Shown here one piece after another: positions 1 through 6,830 of a stretch of DNA of 13,381 bases; position 1 is the first letter of the stretch, and every line of letters starts with the position of its first letter. The DNA is from Dehalococcoidia bacterium UBA2777 (GTDB lineage: Bacteria > Chloroflexota > Dehalococcoidia > UBA2247 > UBA2777), in the NCBI GenBank assembly GCA_002352365.1, contig DEIJ01000140.1, forward strand, positions 1 through 13,381. Direction: 5' to 3'. The position numbers were made by a program, and so were the translations under genes. The notes under the pieces were generated by a model. That model ran no database searches and was not told where the DNA came from. It saw nothing but the letters and a program-made list of their open reading frames with translations.

Positions 1-257
1 GTCGGCATCCTGAGCTCTTCCCCCTAGAGGTAAATACTGCCGAGTTTGGAGAACTGGTAAGAGTACCAGGGATTGGGCCACGCACTGCATGGCACCTGTT
101 GAAGATGCGGGCAAAAAATAAACTCAAAAGTGCCGCTGAGTTAAGGCTAGCAGGAACTCGCTTAAGGCCTGCCGCGCCGTTCATTCTAGTTGGAGGGCAA
201 AAGGTAGAGCAGGCTACCCAGCCTGAACAAAATTCTTGCCTGAGCTTGTTTTGGTGA
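1..257 (+). CDS. C-terminal end of a radical-SAM protein with helix-hairpin-helix (DNA modification/repair type), cut by the window edge
   Basis: This is an open frame (codons start at position 3) running from the window edge to TGA at 255-257, 84 visible residues. It begins HPELFPLEVN, followed by LVRVPGIGPRTAWHLLK, a textbook helix-hairpin-helix with the VPGIGPR turn, and ends in a hydrophobic SLFW tail. HPELFP-EVN followed by RVPGIGPRSA is the C-terminal signature I know from the radical-SAM family annotated as putative DNA modification/repair protein, often paired with a uracil-DNA-glycosylase-like partner. The radical-SAM barrel and its CxxxCxxC cluster lie upstream of the window, so the enzymatic part cannot be confirmed here. 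The HhH would contact the DNA backbone. No terminator is visible after the stop, and the next promoter begins about 50 bp downstream. Confidence 0.65.
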   Translation, partial: RHPELFPLEVNTAEFGELVRVPGIGPRTAWHLLKMRAKNKLKSAAELRLAGTRLRPAAPFILVGGQKVEQATQPEQNSCLSLFW

Positions 258-305
258 CGAAATTCCTACGGGGGTCAAATTGCGGCTGGGGTGTAGCTCA
301 GACAC

Positions 306-335
306 TTGACAATTCAGCTATAAACAGTTTATAGT
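306..335 (+). promoter_or_regulatory. Sigma70-type promoter for the DUF5679 gene
   Basis: TTGACA at 306-311 is a perfect -35 box. TATAGT at 330-335 follows with an 18-bp spacer (or TTATAG at 329-334 with 17 bp). It lies about 30 bp upstream of the start codon of the 46-aa gene, which has a strong Shine-Dalgarno (AAGGAGGTG) at 351-360. This is a direct sequence match to the consensus; transcription is inferred. Confidence 0.65.
318..334. promoter_or_regulatory. Perfect palindrome over the -10 element, operator candidate
   Basis: The arms CTATAAAC (318-325) and GTTTATAG (327-334) are perfect reverse complements around a single A at 326. The site fills the end of the spacer and the -10 box of the promoter at 306-335, where a dimeric repressor would block RNA polymerase. 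A short AT-rich palindrome could also occur by chance; no cognate regulator is visible in the window. Confidence 0.4.
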
Positions 336-366
336 TCAACTAATAAATTGAAAGGAGGTGATTTGA

Positions 367-507
367 ATGGAGGCTTACTGCTTTAAAGACAGAAAGAAGG
401 TGCAAATTAAGAATCCACAGCAGGTAATCTTGAAGAACGGCAGGCCAGCAACCAAGGGAGTATGCCCCATATGCGGCACACAGGTGTATAGAATTGGGAA
501 AGCCTAA
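367..507 (+). CDS. DUF5679-family small zinc-ribbon-like protein, one ligand Cys replaced
   Basis: This 46-aa protein starts MEAYCFKDRKK and contains the segment LKNGRPATKGVCPICG. It matches the DUF5679 pattern I know: an N-terminal AYCxxC, the LKNGRPATKG core, then CPxCGT and a short basic end. The function of the family is unknown; members look like single zinc ribbons. Here the first pair is C5-F-K-D8 instead of CxxC, while the second pair C33/C36 is intact, so the four-Cys site has only three Cys, with Asp8 as a possible substitute. The start is fixed by AAGGAGGTG 6 nt upstream of the ATG. It has its own promoter at 306-335. Too short for many ORF callers, but the family match and ribosome binding site make it credible. 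Confidence 0.8.
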   Translation: MEAYCFKDRKKVQIKNPQQVILKNGRPATKGVCPICGTQVYRIGKA

Positions 508-665
508 GATGGTACTAGGCGCTGTCTTAATCTAGGCGAATGCAGTCTATCTAGTAAATTGAGAGGTTTAATAGTGTCTGATTAGCTTATTTTTCTGGCT
601 CTAAAGCGGCGCGGCGGGCGATGGCAGTAGCAAGCGAGAAGGCAAATGGGTGATTTTGGCCCTGA
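508..665. other. Intergenic stretch with no supported gene
   Basis: I see no ORF with a ribosome binding site, no tRNA and no clear terminator with a T-run here. CTAGGCG occurs twice (515-521 and 532-538), too short to interpret. The stretch may contain the eroded 5' half of the universal stress protein gene whose 3' half is recognisable just downstream, but no frame translates to the expected N-terminal pattern. Confidence 0.4.
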
Positions 666-887
666 GCGCTCAAGATTATTCCCCCAAAAGGAGTAGTGGC
701 CAGTTTTGAGGTGGAGACGGGATAGCCTGGTGAAGGGGTTGTTGATTATGCTAAGGAAACAGGCATCGACCTCATTGCTGTGTTCACACTTGGGTGTTCA
801 GGGGTAAGCCGCTGGGTGGTGGGTATTGGTGATAAGGTGGTTCAGGTCACAAATATCGACCTATTGCTAATCAAAGTTGATACATAA
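666..887 (+). pseudogene. Decayed universal stress protein (UspA-fold) C-terminal remnant
   Basis: Reading from 666, the frame gives KGVVASFEVETG, an in-frame TAG at 723-725, and then PGEGVVDYAKETGIDLIAV, followed by SGVSRWVVG, DKVV and a stop at 885-887. This is the Usp C-terminal half: strand with GDPAEEI, DYA-E-GIDLIVM, then THGRSGVSRWVFGSVADKVV and VPVLLVK. The TAG replaces the Asp of G-D-P. The nucleotide-binding loop is damaged: His of THG is Leu, and GSVADK has become GIGDK with one residue lost. No N-terminal half or start codon is recognisable upstream. The combination of stop, deletion and missing half argues for a dead gene. The remnant ends 23 bp before ino1. Confidence 0.7.
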
Positions 888-910
888 ATTGAGTTAGAGG
901 GAAGGTTACT

Positions 911-2011
911 ATGAGTCAGATAAATGTAGCCATAATAGGAGTAGGGAATTGTGCCTCATCTTTAGTTCAGGGGGTTTACTATTATCGCAATGTAAGGGAT
1001 GATGAGTTTATCCCCGGGTTAATGCATCCTAACCTTGGGGGGTATCATATCGGTGATATTCAATTTGTTGCTGCTTTTGATATCGACCAGAACAAGGTGG
1101 GGAAGGATCTTGCTCAGGCCATCTTCACCCCGCCTAATAACACCATCAAGTTCTGTGAAGTGCCCCCCACAGGAGTAAAGGTGGAAAGGGGCATGACACA
1201 TGATGGGTTAGGTAAATATCTCTCTCAAATCATTACAAAGGCTCCTGGCTCCACAGCAGATATTGTGAGCATCCTTCGAGAAACCAAAACCGATATGGTG
1301 ATTAACTACCTTCCCGTAGGTAGTGAAGAGGCAACCAAATGGTATGTAGAACAGATTCTCCAGGCTGGTTGTGCCTTTATTAACTGTATCCCGGTATTCA
1401 TTGCTCGGGAGGATTATTGGCAGAAGCGATTCAGTGACCGGGGGCTACCTATAATTGGTGATGATGTCAAATCTCAAGTGGGGGCCACCATTATCCATCG
1501 GGTGCTCACCAGGCTGTTTCAAGACAGAGGGGTTAAACTTGAGCAAACCTATCAACTAAATTTTGGAGGTAACACAGACTTCTACAACATGCTGGAACGG
1601 GAGAGATTAGAGTCGAAGAGGATTTCTAAGACTTCAGCAGTTACTTCCCAGTTAGATTATGAACTCGATCATGATTGTATTCATATTGGGCCCAGCGATT
1701 ATGTACCCTGGCTTAGCGACCGCAAGTGGTGTCATATTCGTATGGAAGGACGCACCTTTGGTGATGTTCCACTAAATCTTGAGCTTAAGTTGGAGGTGTG
1801 GGATAGTCCTAATTCTGCCGGGGTAGTTGTCGATGCCGTGAGATGCTGCAAATTGGCTCTAGATAGAGAAATCGGCGGGGCACTCATTGCCCCTTGTGCC
1901 TATTTTATGAAGTCGCCTCCTCTTCAATACACCGATGAGGAAGCCCGAAGGATGGTGAAGGAATTTATCGCTGGGAGCAATATTGAGACGCACCCATCAA
2001 AAGAGGGTTAA
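911..2011 (+). CDS. ino1: Inositol-3-phosphate synthase (prokaryotic type)
   Basis: This cytoplasmic NAD-dependent enzyme converts glucose-6-phosphate to 1L-myo-inositol-1(3)-phosphate. At 366 aa it matches the short actinobacterial/archaeal form. The Rossmann loop GVGNCASSLVQG is at residues 10-21. Family blocks follow: GDDVKSQVGAT (183-193), NFGGNTDF (217-224), SKTSAVTS (239-246) and SPNSAGVVVDAVR (299-311). The ATG at 911 has an AGAGGGAAGG ribosome binding site ending 5 nt upstream, and the Rossmann strand begins right after it, so the start is secure. It leads a plus-strand run with a PimA-like glycosyltransferase and a CDP-alcohol phosphatidyltransferase, which places its product in inositol phospholipid synthesis rather than osmolyte production. 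No clear promoter was found in the gap after the usp remnant. Confidence 0.93.
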   Translation: MSQINVAIIGVGNCASSLVQGVYYYRNVRDDEFIPGLMHPNLGGYHIGDIQFVAAFDIDQNKVGKDLAQAIFTPPNNTIKFCEVPPTGVKVERGMTHDGLGKYLSQIITKAPGSTADIVSILRETKTDMVINYLPVGSEEATKWYVEQILQAGCAFINCIPVFIAREDYWQKRFSDRGLPIIGDDVKSQVGATIIHRVLTRLFQDRGVKLEQTYQLNFGGNTDFYNMLERERLESKRISKTSAVTSQLDYELDHDCIHIGPSDYVPWLSDRKWCHIRMEGRTFGDVPLNLELKLEVWDSPNSAGVVVDAVRCCKLALDREIGGALIAPCAYFMKSPPLQYTDEEARRMVKEFIAGSNIETHPSKEG

Positions 2012-2080
2012 ATCATTGTTTAATGGTAGTGGTCGGACTCCTTAAGGGCAGCAGACAGTTTTCTCTTGAGGGTTGCCATC

Positions 2081-3208
2081 ATGAAGATTGCCTTGGTTTC
2101 CCCTTATGATTATGCTTGTCCCGGTGGAGTTAACACTCACATCTCCGGTCTCGCCTGCCAGTTTGCTAAGATGGGACATCAGGTGAGAATCCTTGCTCCT
2201 TGCTCTAATAGGAAGGCTCTCACTCGAGATCAAGACATTATCCCCGTGGGGAAGACAATCCCCTTCCCATCCAATGGTTCTATCGCCCGGGTTACCCTAT
2301 CGGGGTGGCTGATGCCCAAGGTGAAGAAGGTACTGGAGGAAGAGAGGTTTGACATTATCCACCTTCACGAACCTTTTTGCCCCATGTTGCCTTGGATCGT
2401 GCTTCGCTTATCCAATTCGATCAATGTGGGCACATTCCATGCTTATTATGAGCGCTCCAGAGGATATTGGGTGGGGAGGCCCTTCCTTAACCAGTTCCTT
2501 GATAGGCTTGATGGCAAGATTGCTGTCTCTGAGCCGGCACTGAGATGCATTACCAGGTATTTCCCCGGCCATTACCGCCTGATTCCCCACGGCATTGACT
2601 TGGAGAACTTCGCTGCTGAGACTTCTCCCATGGAGCAATTCTGTGATGGCAAGTTGAATATCCTCTTCGTCAGTCGTCTGGAGAAGCGCAAAGGATTAGG
2701 TTATTTGCTCCAGGCTTATGAACAAGTTAAGCGGGAATATCCTTACTTGAGGCTTATTGTAGTTGGCCCTGATGGAGGACTGCGCCGAAGTTATGAAAAG
2801 CGAATTAAGGAGAGGAAACTGCCCGATGTAGTTTTTGCTGGATATGTCTCCTCTGCCGATTTGCCCCGATATTATCACACTGCTGACATCTTCTGTGCCC
2901 CAGCAGTGGGTAAAGAAAGCTTTGGTATTATCTTACTGGAAGCAATGGCCACCGGCAAACCCATCATTGCTTCAAACATCGGCGGATATGCTAGAGTGGT
3001 AACTCATGGTGTCGAAGGGCTACTCGTGCCCCCCAAGGATGAACAGGCGCTAGCCCAGGCTCTTTTCCGCCTTGTTGACGACCAAGGCCTGCGACAGCAG
3101 ATGGGTGCTAAGGGAAGGATCAAGACCGAAGAGCATAGTTGGCAGAGTATTGCACAAAGGACACTAGATTACTATACTGAATTATCTGGGGGAGAGGTAA
3201 AAAGTTAA
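2081..3208 (+). CDS. GT4 glycosyltransferase, PimA-like (phosphatidylinositol mannosyltransferase candidate)
   Basis: This is a retaining GT-B glycosyltransferase of family GT4, 375 aa from the ATG. The N-terminal half opens MKIALVSPYDYACPGGVNTH with the glycine loop G15-G16 and a conserved FHAYY (His120). The C-terminal half has the nucleotide-sugar basic pair in SRLEKRKG (Arg199, Lys204) and ESFGIILLEAMATG (Glu279 and Glu287, the E-x7-E motif). This arrangement matches mycobacterial PimA, which transfers mannose from GDP-mannose to phosphatidylinositol on the inner face of the membrane. Flanking ino1 and a phosphatidyltransferase support a phosphoinositide acceptor. A TTG at 2066 would add five residues, but the ATG at 2081 has GAGGG at proper spacing and matches the family start. 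The stop overlaps the next start (TAATG). Sugar and acceptor are inferred; another GT4 lipid or trehalose role is possible. Confidence 0.8.
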   Translation: MKIALVSPYDYACPGGVNTHISGLACQFAKMGHQVRILAPCSNRKALTRDQDIIPVGKTIPFPSNGSIARVTLSGWLMPKVKKVLEEERFDIIHLHEPFCPMLPWIVLRLSNSINVGTFHAYYERSRGYWVGRPFLNQFLDRLDGKIAVSEPALRCITRYFPGHYRLIPHGIDLENFAAETSPMEQFCDGKLNILFVSRLEKRKGLGYLLQAYEQVKREYPYLRLIVVGPDGGLRRSYEKRIKERKLPDVVFAGYVSSADLPRYYHTADIFCAPAVGKESFGIILLEAMATGKPIIASNIGGYARVVTHGVEGLLVPPKDEQALAQALFRLVDDQGLRQQMGAKGRIKTEEHSWQSIAQRTLDYYTELSGGEVKS

Positions 3209-3810
3209 TGAATCTATCCCAAGTTCGGCACAGCGCAGCGCAGCGTTCTACCCAGCCTGTGGTCAGGATTTTAAGCAGAACAAGACTGACCCCTAATGTG
3301 CTAACCCTGTTGGGTTTCGTGTGGAGCCTGATTGCTGCTGTGGTGATTGCCAAGGGGTATTTATTTGGCGGTGGGCTGTTGGTGCTTTTTTCCGGAGCCT
3401 TTGACCTATTCGATGGAGCGCTAGCCCGGGCTAAAGGACAGAGTACAACATTTGGTGCCTTCCTCGATTCTACTCTCGACCGTCTCTCTGAGGCGGCGCT
3501 GCTTTTGGGGCTGCTGTATTGGTGTGTGGCTCAGCCGTCAACCTTGGAGATGTGGCTCATCTTTATTACTCTTGTCGGTTCGGCCTCGGTCAGCTACACC
3601 AGAGCCAGGGCGGAGAGTTTAGGAATGAAATGTGAAGTAGGGATATTCACTCGACCGGAAAGGGTCGTTGTGCTTGGCTTAGGACTTCTTGCTGGAATTC
3701 ATGGCGTTCTCATTGCCCTATGGATAATGGCGATACTCACCTTGGTAACCCTGATGCAGCGCATCATCTGTGTATGGCAACAGGCACAAAAAGGAGGTGA
3801 AAAACTATGA
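3208..3810 (+). CDS. CDP-alcohol phosphatidyltransferase, likely phosphatidylinositol-phosphate synthase
   Basis: This integral membrane enzyme of 200 aa has several hydrophobic helices. It carries the full CDP-alcohol phosphotransferase motif DG-x2-AR-x8-G-x3-D-x3-D at residues 69-91 (Asp69, Gly70, Ala73, Arg74, Gly83, Asp87, Asp91), preceded by Asp66. These Asp residues bind two metals and deprotonate the acceptor alcohol that attacks CDP-diacylglycerol. In actinobacteria the homologue joins inositol-3-phosphate to CDP-diacylglycerol. Sitting directly after ino1 and a PimA-like gene, the same substrate is the best guess; glycerol-3-phosphate (PgsA) is the main alternative. It overlaps the glycosyltransferase stop by 1 nt and the next start by 4 nt (ATGA). 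Its codons 8-12 contain three tandem CAGCG units. Confidence 0.82.
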   Translation: MNLSQVRHSAAQRSTQPVVRILSRTRLTPNVLTLLGFVWSLIAAVVIAKGYLFGGGLLVLFSGAFDLFDGALARAKGQSTTFGAFLDSTLDRLSEAALLLGLLYWCVAQPSTLEMWLIFITLVGSASVSYTRARAESLGMKCEVGIFTRPERVVVLGLGLLAGIHGVLIALWIMAILTLVTLMQRIICVWQQAQKGGEKL

Positions 3811-3989
3811 GTGACGACACCTTTCAATGGAGCTCTGTGGTGGTGGCTATTCTCGCCCTTGCCTTAATAGTTTTGGGAGCTATCGGGCTACTGCCTGGCT
3901 GGACCATTGCCATCGGGGTTATTGGTGGGCTGGGCGGCTTTATCAGCCTGCTTCACTACTGGGGTAAAGCCTACATGAGCAAAGAGTAA
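3807..3989 (+). CDS. Small two-helix membrane protein, family unrecognised
   Basis: This 60-aa protein has a short polar N-terminus (MSDDTFQWSS), two hydrophobic segments at about residues 11-30 and 34-54 separated by LLPGWT, and a basic end (GKAYMSKE). The start codon overlaps the upstream stop (ATGA), and AAAGGAGGTG lies 7 nt upstream inside the preceding gene, so translation is well supported. It is translationally coupled to the phosphatidyltransferase and ends 5 nt before purA. The topology suggests a hairpin in the membrane, which may assist the lipid enzymes, but I recognise no family and the role is a guess from position only. Confidence 0.75.
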   Translation: MSDDTFQWSSVVVAILALALIVLGAIGLLPGWTIAIGVIGGLGGFISLLHYWGKAYMSKE

Positions 3990-3994
3990 TTCAG

Positions 3995-5278
3995 ATGCCT
4001 GTGATAGCTGTTATTGGTGCCCAGTGGGGGGATGAGGGGAAAGGCAAGATTATCGACTTGCTTGCCGAAAAGGCAGATGTGGTAGCTCGCTTTTCAGGGG
4101 GCCCTAATGCCGGGCATACTGTGGTTAACCCCTACGGTGAGTTCAGGTTGCATCTCGTCCCCTCGGGTATTTTTTATCCCTATGTTCTCTGTCTTATTGG
4201 TAATGGTGTGGTGGTCTCCCCTTCAGTACTCTGGGAAGAAATCGAGCAGCTAAGGGCCCATGGGGTGGATACTTCCAGACTGTTTATTAGTCAGCGGGCT
4301 CACCTAATCATGCCGTATCATCTCCTGCTGGATAAACTGGAGGAGGAGTCGCGGGGTAAAAAAGCCCTAGGCACTACAAGAAGCGGAGTAGGCCCTGCCT
4401 ATGTAGATAAGGTTGCCCGCTTGGGAATTCGGATGGAAGACCTTTTGGATAAGGAGAATCTGCATCATCGGCTTCAGATGGTATTGGAGCAGAAGAATGC
4501 TATCTTGACGAAGGTATATGGAGTGCCTCCCTTATTCTTAGAGGAGGTTTATCAGCAATGTTGTCAACATGGGGAAAGCCTTGGCCAATTTATTCGTCAG
4601 ATTGATCCCTTAGTGCAGCAAGCAGTGGAAAGGAAGGAAAAAATTTTGCTAGAGGGGGCACAAGGAAGTCTCCTTGATATCGACTTTGGCACCTATCCTT
4701 ATGTTACCTCCTCCTCATCAACAGCCGGAGGGGGCTGCGTCGGGTTAGGGTTAAGCCCTACTAAAGTTGATCACATCTTTGGAGTGTTTAAATCGTATAT
4801 TACTAGGGTGGGGGGTGGCCCAATGCCCACCGAACTTAGGGATGAGACTGGCGAGCTGATTCGCGGGCGAGCTCATGAGTATGGTGCCACCACAGGGAGG
4901 CCCCGCCGTTGTGGCTGGTTTGATGCTGTGGCAGCGCGCTTCAGCGCTCAGATCAATGGCTTTAGTGGGGCAATTCTCACCCGGCTTGATATTCTTGACA
5001 CTTTCGCCTCTATCAAGATTTGCACTGGCTACAAAGTTGATAGCGACAAGCTAAATTACTTCCCCTCCAGTGCGGTGGTTCTGGAAAAATGCCAACCTAT
5101 TTATGAAGAGCTACCTGGCTGGCAATCTCCAATAGATCACCTGCACCATTTTGACCAGCTCCCCCCTCAGGCTCAATCTTATGTAAAACAGTTGGAAGAG
5201 CTTATTGGTTGTCCTATTGTGCTTATTTCCGTGGGGCCAAGACGCGAGCAAGCTATTGAACTGAGACCTTTGTGGTAA
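3995..5278 (+). CDS. purA: Adenylosuccinate synthetase
   Basis: This enzyme catalyses IMP + aspartate + GTP to adenylosuccinate + GDP + phosphate, the first committed step to AMP, in the cytoplasm. At 427 aa it is of normal length. Visible motifs are GDEGKGK (12-18, including catalytic Asp13), GPNAGHT with His41, GTTRSGVGP (126-134, IMP phosphate), EGAQG (220-224), TGRPRRCGWFD (300-310, aspartate loop) and SVGPRREQ (412-419, guanine recognition). The ATG follows the upstream stop by 5 nt with only a weak ribosome binding site, suggesting translation coupled to the membrane protein gene before it. Nothing looks damaged. Confidence 0.97.
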   Translation: MPVIAVIGAQWGDEGKGKIIDLLAEKADVVARFSGGPNAGHTVVNPYGEFRLHLVPSGIFYPYVLCLIGNGVVVSPSVLWEEIEQLRAHGVDTSRLFISQRAHLIMPYHLLLDKLEEESRGKKALGTTRSGVGPAYVDKVARLGIRMEDLLDKENLHHRLQMVLEQKNAILTKVYGVPPLFLEEVYQQCCQHGESLGQFIRQIDPLVQQAVERKEKILLEGAQGSLLDIDFGTYPYVTSSSSTAGGGCVGLGLSPTKVDHIFGVFKSYITRVGGGPMPTELRDETGELIRGRAHEYGATTGRPRRCGWFDAVAARFSAQINGFSGAILTRLDILDTFASIKICTGYKVDSDKLNYFPSSAVVLEKCQPIYEELPGWQSPIDHLHHFDQLPPQAQSYVKQLEELIGCPIVLISVGPRREQAIELRPLW

Positions 5279-5323
5279 GCTATTCCTCTTGAGAACCCAT
5301 TTTTTCAGGGGTAACCAAGCAAT

Positions 5324-6355
5324 ATGGAGCGGGTAATATCAGCCAAACTCAAGGAGGAGGATGTTGTCCTTGATGCTAACCTTCGCCCCAGGTGCTTTGT
5401 TGAGTATATCGGCCAGGAAAAGATCAAAGAAAACCTGAGGATAGCTATTGCTGCTGCTCAAAAGAGGGGAGAGGGGCTAGATCATATCCTTCTTTACGGG
5501 CCACCGGGTTTGGGGAAGACCACTCTGGCTCATGTTATCGCCGCTGAGATGGGGATTAACATTAAAATCACCTCTGGTCCGGCTATAGAGCGTTCCGGTG
5601 ACTTAGCTGCTATCCTGACCAATCTCCATCAAGAAGACATCCTGTTCATCGATGAGATTCACCGTCTCAGCCGTGTAGTAGAAGAGGTGCTCTACCCGGC
5701 TATGGAGGACTTCGCCCTAGATCTCATGATTGGCAAAGGAGCTGGGGCTAGAAGCCTACGTCTCCATCTTCCTCACTTCACCCTTGTTGGAGCTACCACC
5801 CGCTTTGCCCCGCTCAGCCCCCCCCTGAGGGACCGATTTGGCGCTGTCTATCGCCTTGACTTCTATGACCAGAAGGCTATGGAGGCTATTGTAAGCCGTT
5901 CAGCCCGCATCCTTAAGGTGGAAGTGGCTGAAGGCGGAGTAGAAGAGATCGCTCGCCGGGCTCGGGGAACCCCTCGAGTAGCTAATCGATTGCTCAAACG
6001 GGTGCGAGATTATGCTCAGGTAATGGCAGAAGGATTGATTACTGAAGTAGTGGCTGAGGAAGCTTTGGCGAGACTCGAGGTGGACAGAGTGGGCCTGGAT
6101 GAGGTCGACCATAGGATACTGAACACTATCATCAAAAAGTTTGCTGGTGGTCCGGTAGGCCTGGAGACTATTGCTGCTGCTATCAGCGAAGAGCCGGATA
6201 CTATTATGGATGTCTATGAGCCTTATCTGCTTCAGTTAGCTTTCTTGGAACGAACCCCTCGAGGCAGAGTTGCCACCCGGCTTGCCTATGAGCACTTAGG
6301 CTTACCTTACCAAAAGGGTCATCAACAAAGCTTATGGGGGAAAAGTAAAGGTTAA
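5324..6355 (+). CDS. ruvB: Holliday junction branch migration ATPase RuvB
   Basis: This is the hexameric AAA+ motor that, with RuvA, drives branch migration of Holliday junctions before RuvC cuts. The protein has 343 aa in three domains. The Walker A GPPGLGKT is at 59-66, Walker B ILFIDEIHR at 105-113, sensor 1 GATTR at 156-160, the arginine finger lies in LRDRFG (168-173), sensor 2 is in GTPRVANRLLKR (215-226), and the C-terminal winged helix spans about 265-335. The start is supported by an AGGGG ribosome binding site about 10 nt upstream. No ruvA or ruvC is adjacent in this window. It sits 45 nt after purA and 10 nt before a nuclease gene. Confidence 0.97.
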   Translation: MERVISAKLKEEDVVLDANLRPRCFVEYIGQEKIKENLRIAIAAAQKRGEGLDHILLYGPPGLGKTTLAHVIAAEMGINIKITSGPAIERSGDLAAILTNLHQEDILFIDEIHRLSRVVEEVLYPAMEDFALDLMIGKGAGARSLRLHLPHFTLVGATTRFAPLSPPLRDRFGAVYRLDFYDQKAMEAIVSRSARILKVEVAEGGVEEIARRARGTPRVANRLLKRVRDYAQVMAEGLITEVVAEEALARLEVDRVGLDEVDHRILNTIIKKFAGGPVGLETIAAAISEEPDTIMDVYEPYLLQLAFLERTPRGRVATRLAYEHLGLPYQKGHQQSLWGKSKG

Positions 6356-6365
6356 AAGCCTATCA

Positions 6366-6830
6366 TTGGTTTTGGCTCTTGTTGCCCTCATCCTTGGGCC
6401 AAGTTGTGCCCCAGCTTCTCACCCAGCTACACTAAGGGTGATAGAGGTGAAAGATGGTGATACTATTGTCGTTGAGGGAGGACAGCGAGTTCGCTATATT
6501 GGCATTGATGCCCCGGAGATTTACCCTAAAGTGGAGCCACTTGGCATAGAGGCATGGCAGGCTAACAGAGCACTGGTCGAGGGGAAAATAGTTCGCCTCG
6601 AGGAGGATGTCTCAGATAAGGATAAATATGGCCGATTGTTGCGTTATGTCTATGTGGATCATACTTGCGTCAATGTCGAGCTAGTGAAGCGAGGTTTGGC
6701 TTGCGTTTACCCTGAATCTTGGTTCCCTGATAATAAGTACTACCACCAATTGAAACAGGCAGAGACAGAAGCCAAGGATGAGGGGAGGGGATTATGGGAG
6801 AACAAGATTTTTAGGCAGGAGAGACAGTGA
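6366..6830 (+). CDS. Secreted or lipid-anchored staphylococcal-type nuclease (SNase/thermonuclease domain)
   Basis: This is a Ca2+-dependent phosphodiesterase fold with a single SNase OB domain after a hydrophobic leader. Numbering from the TTG at 6366, the leader runs to about residue 13 and Cys14 in LGPSCAP could be a lipid-anchored Cys, although the lipobox is imperfect (Leu at -4, Pro at -2). The domain opens VKDGDTI (28-34). YIGIDAPE ends with Asp48 and Glu51 and is preceded by Arg43. DKYGRLL contains Arg90. These residues correspond to Arg35, Asp40, Glu43 and Arg87 of the S. aureus enzyme, so it looks active. The TTG start is doubtful: upstream in-frame codons would encode KVKVKS, a proper positive n-region, but contain no standard start codon. 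The stop overlaps the next GTG (GTGA). Likely role: extracellular nucleic-acid degradation. Confidence 0.85.
   Translation: MVLALVALILGPSCAPASHPATLRVIEVKDGDTIVVEGGQRVRYIGIDAPEIYPKVEPLGIEAWQANRALVEGKIVRLEEDVSDKDKYGRLLRYVYVDHTCVNVELVKRGLACVYPESWFPDNKYYHQLKQAETEAKDEGRGLWENKIFRQERQ

Noticed and set aside
287..302. GGGGTGTAGCTCAG resembles the 5' end and D-arm of a tRNA
   Set aside because: No anticodon arm, T-loop (GGTTCGAATCC-like) or 3' acceptor partner follows within 80 nt; the match is about 14 nt and directly abuts a promoter.
5279..5323. Possible terminator between purA and ruvB (CCC, T-run, GGGG)
   Set aside because: The T-run lies in the loop rather than after the stem, and the stem is only 3-4 bp; the two genes are more likely co-transcribed.
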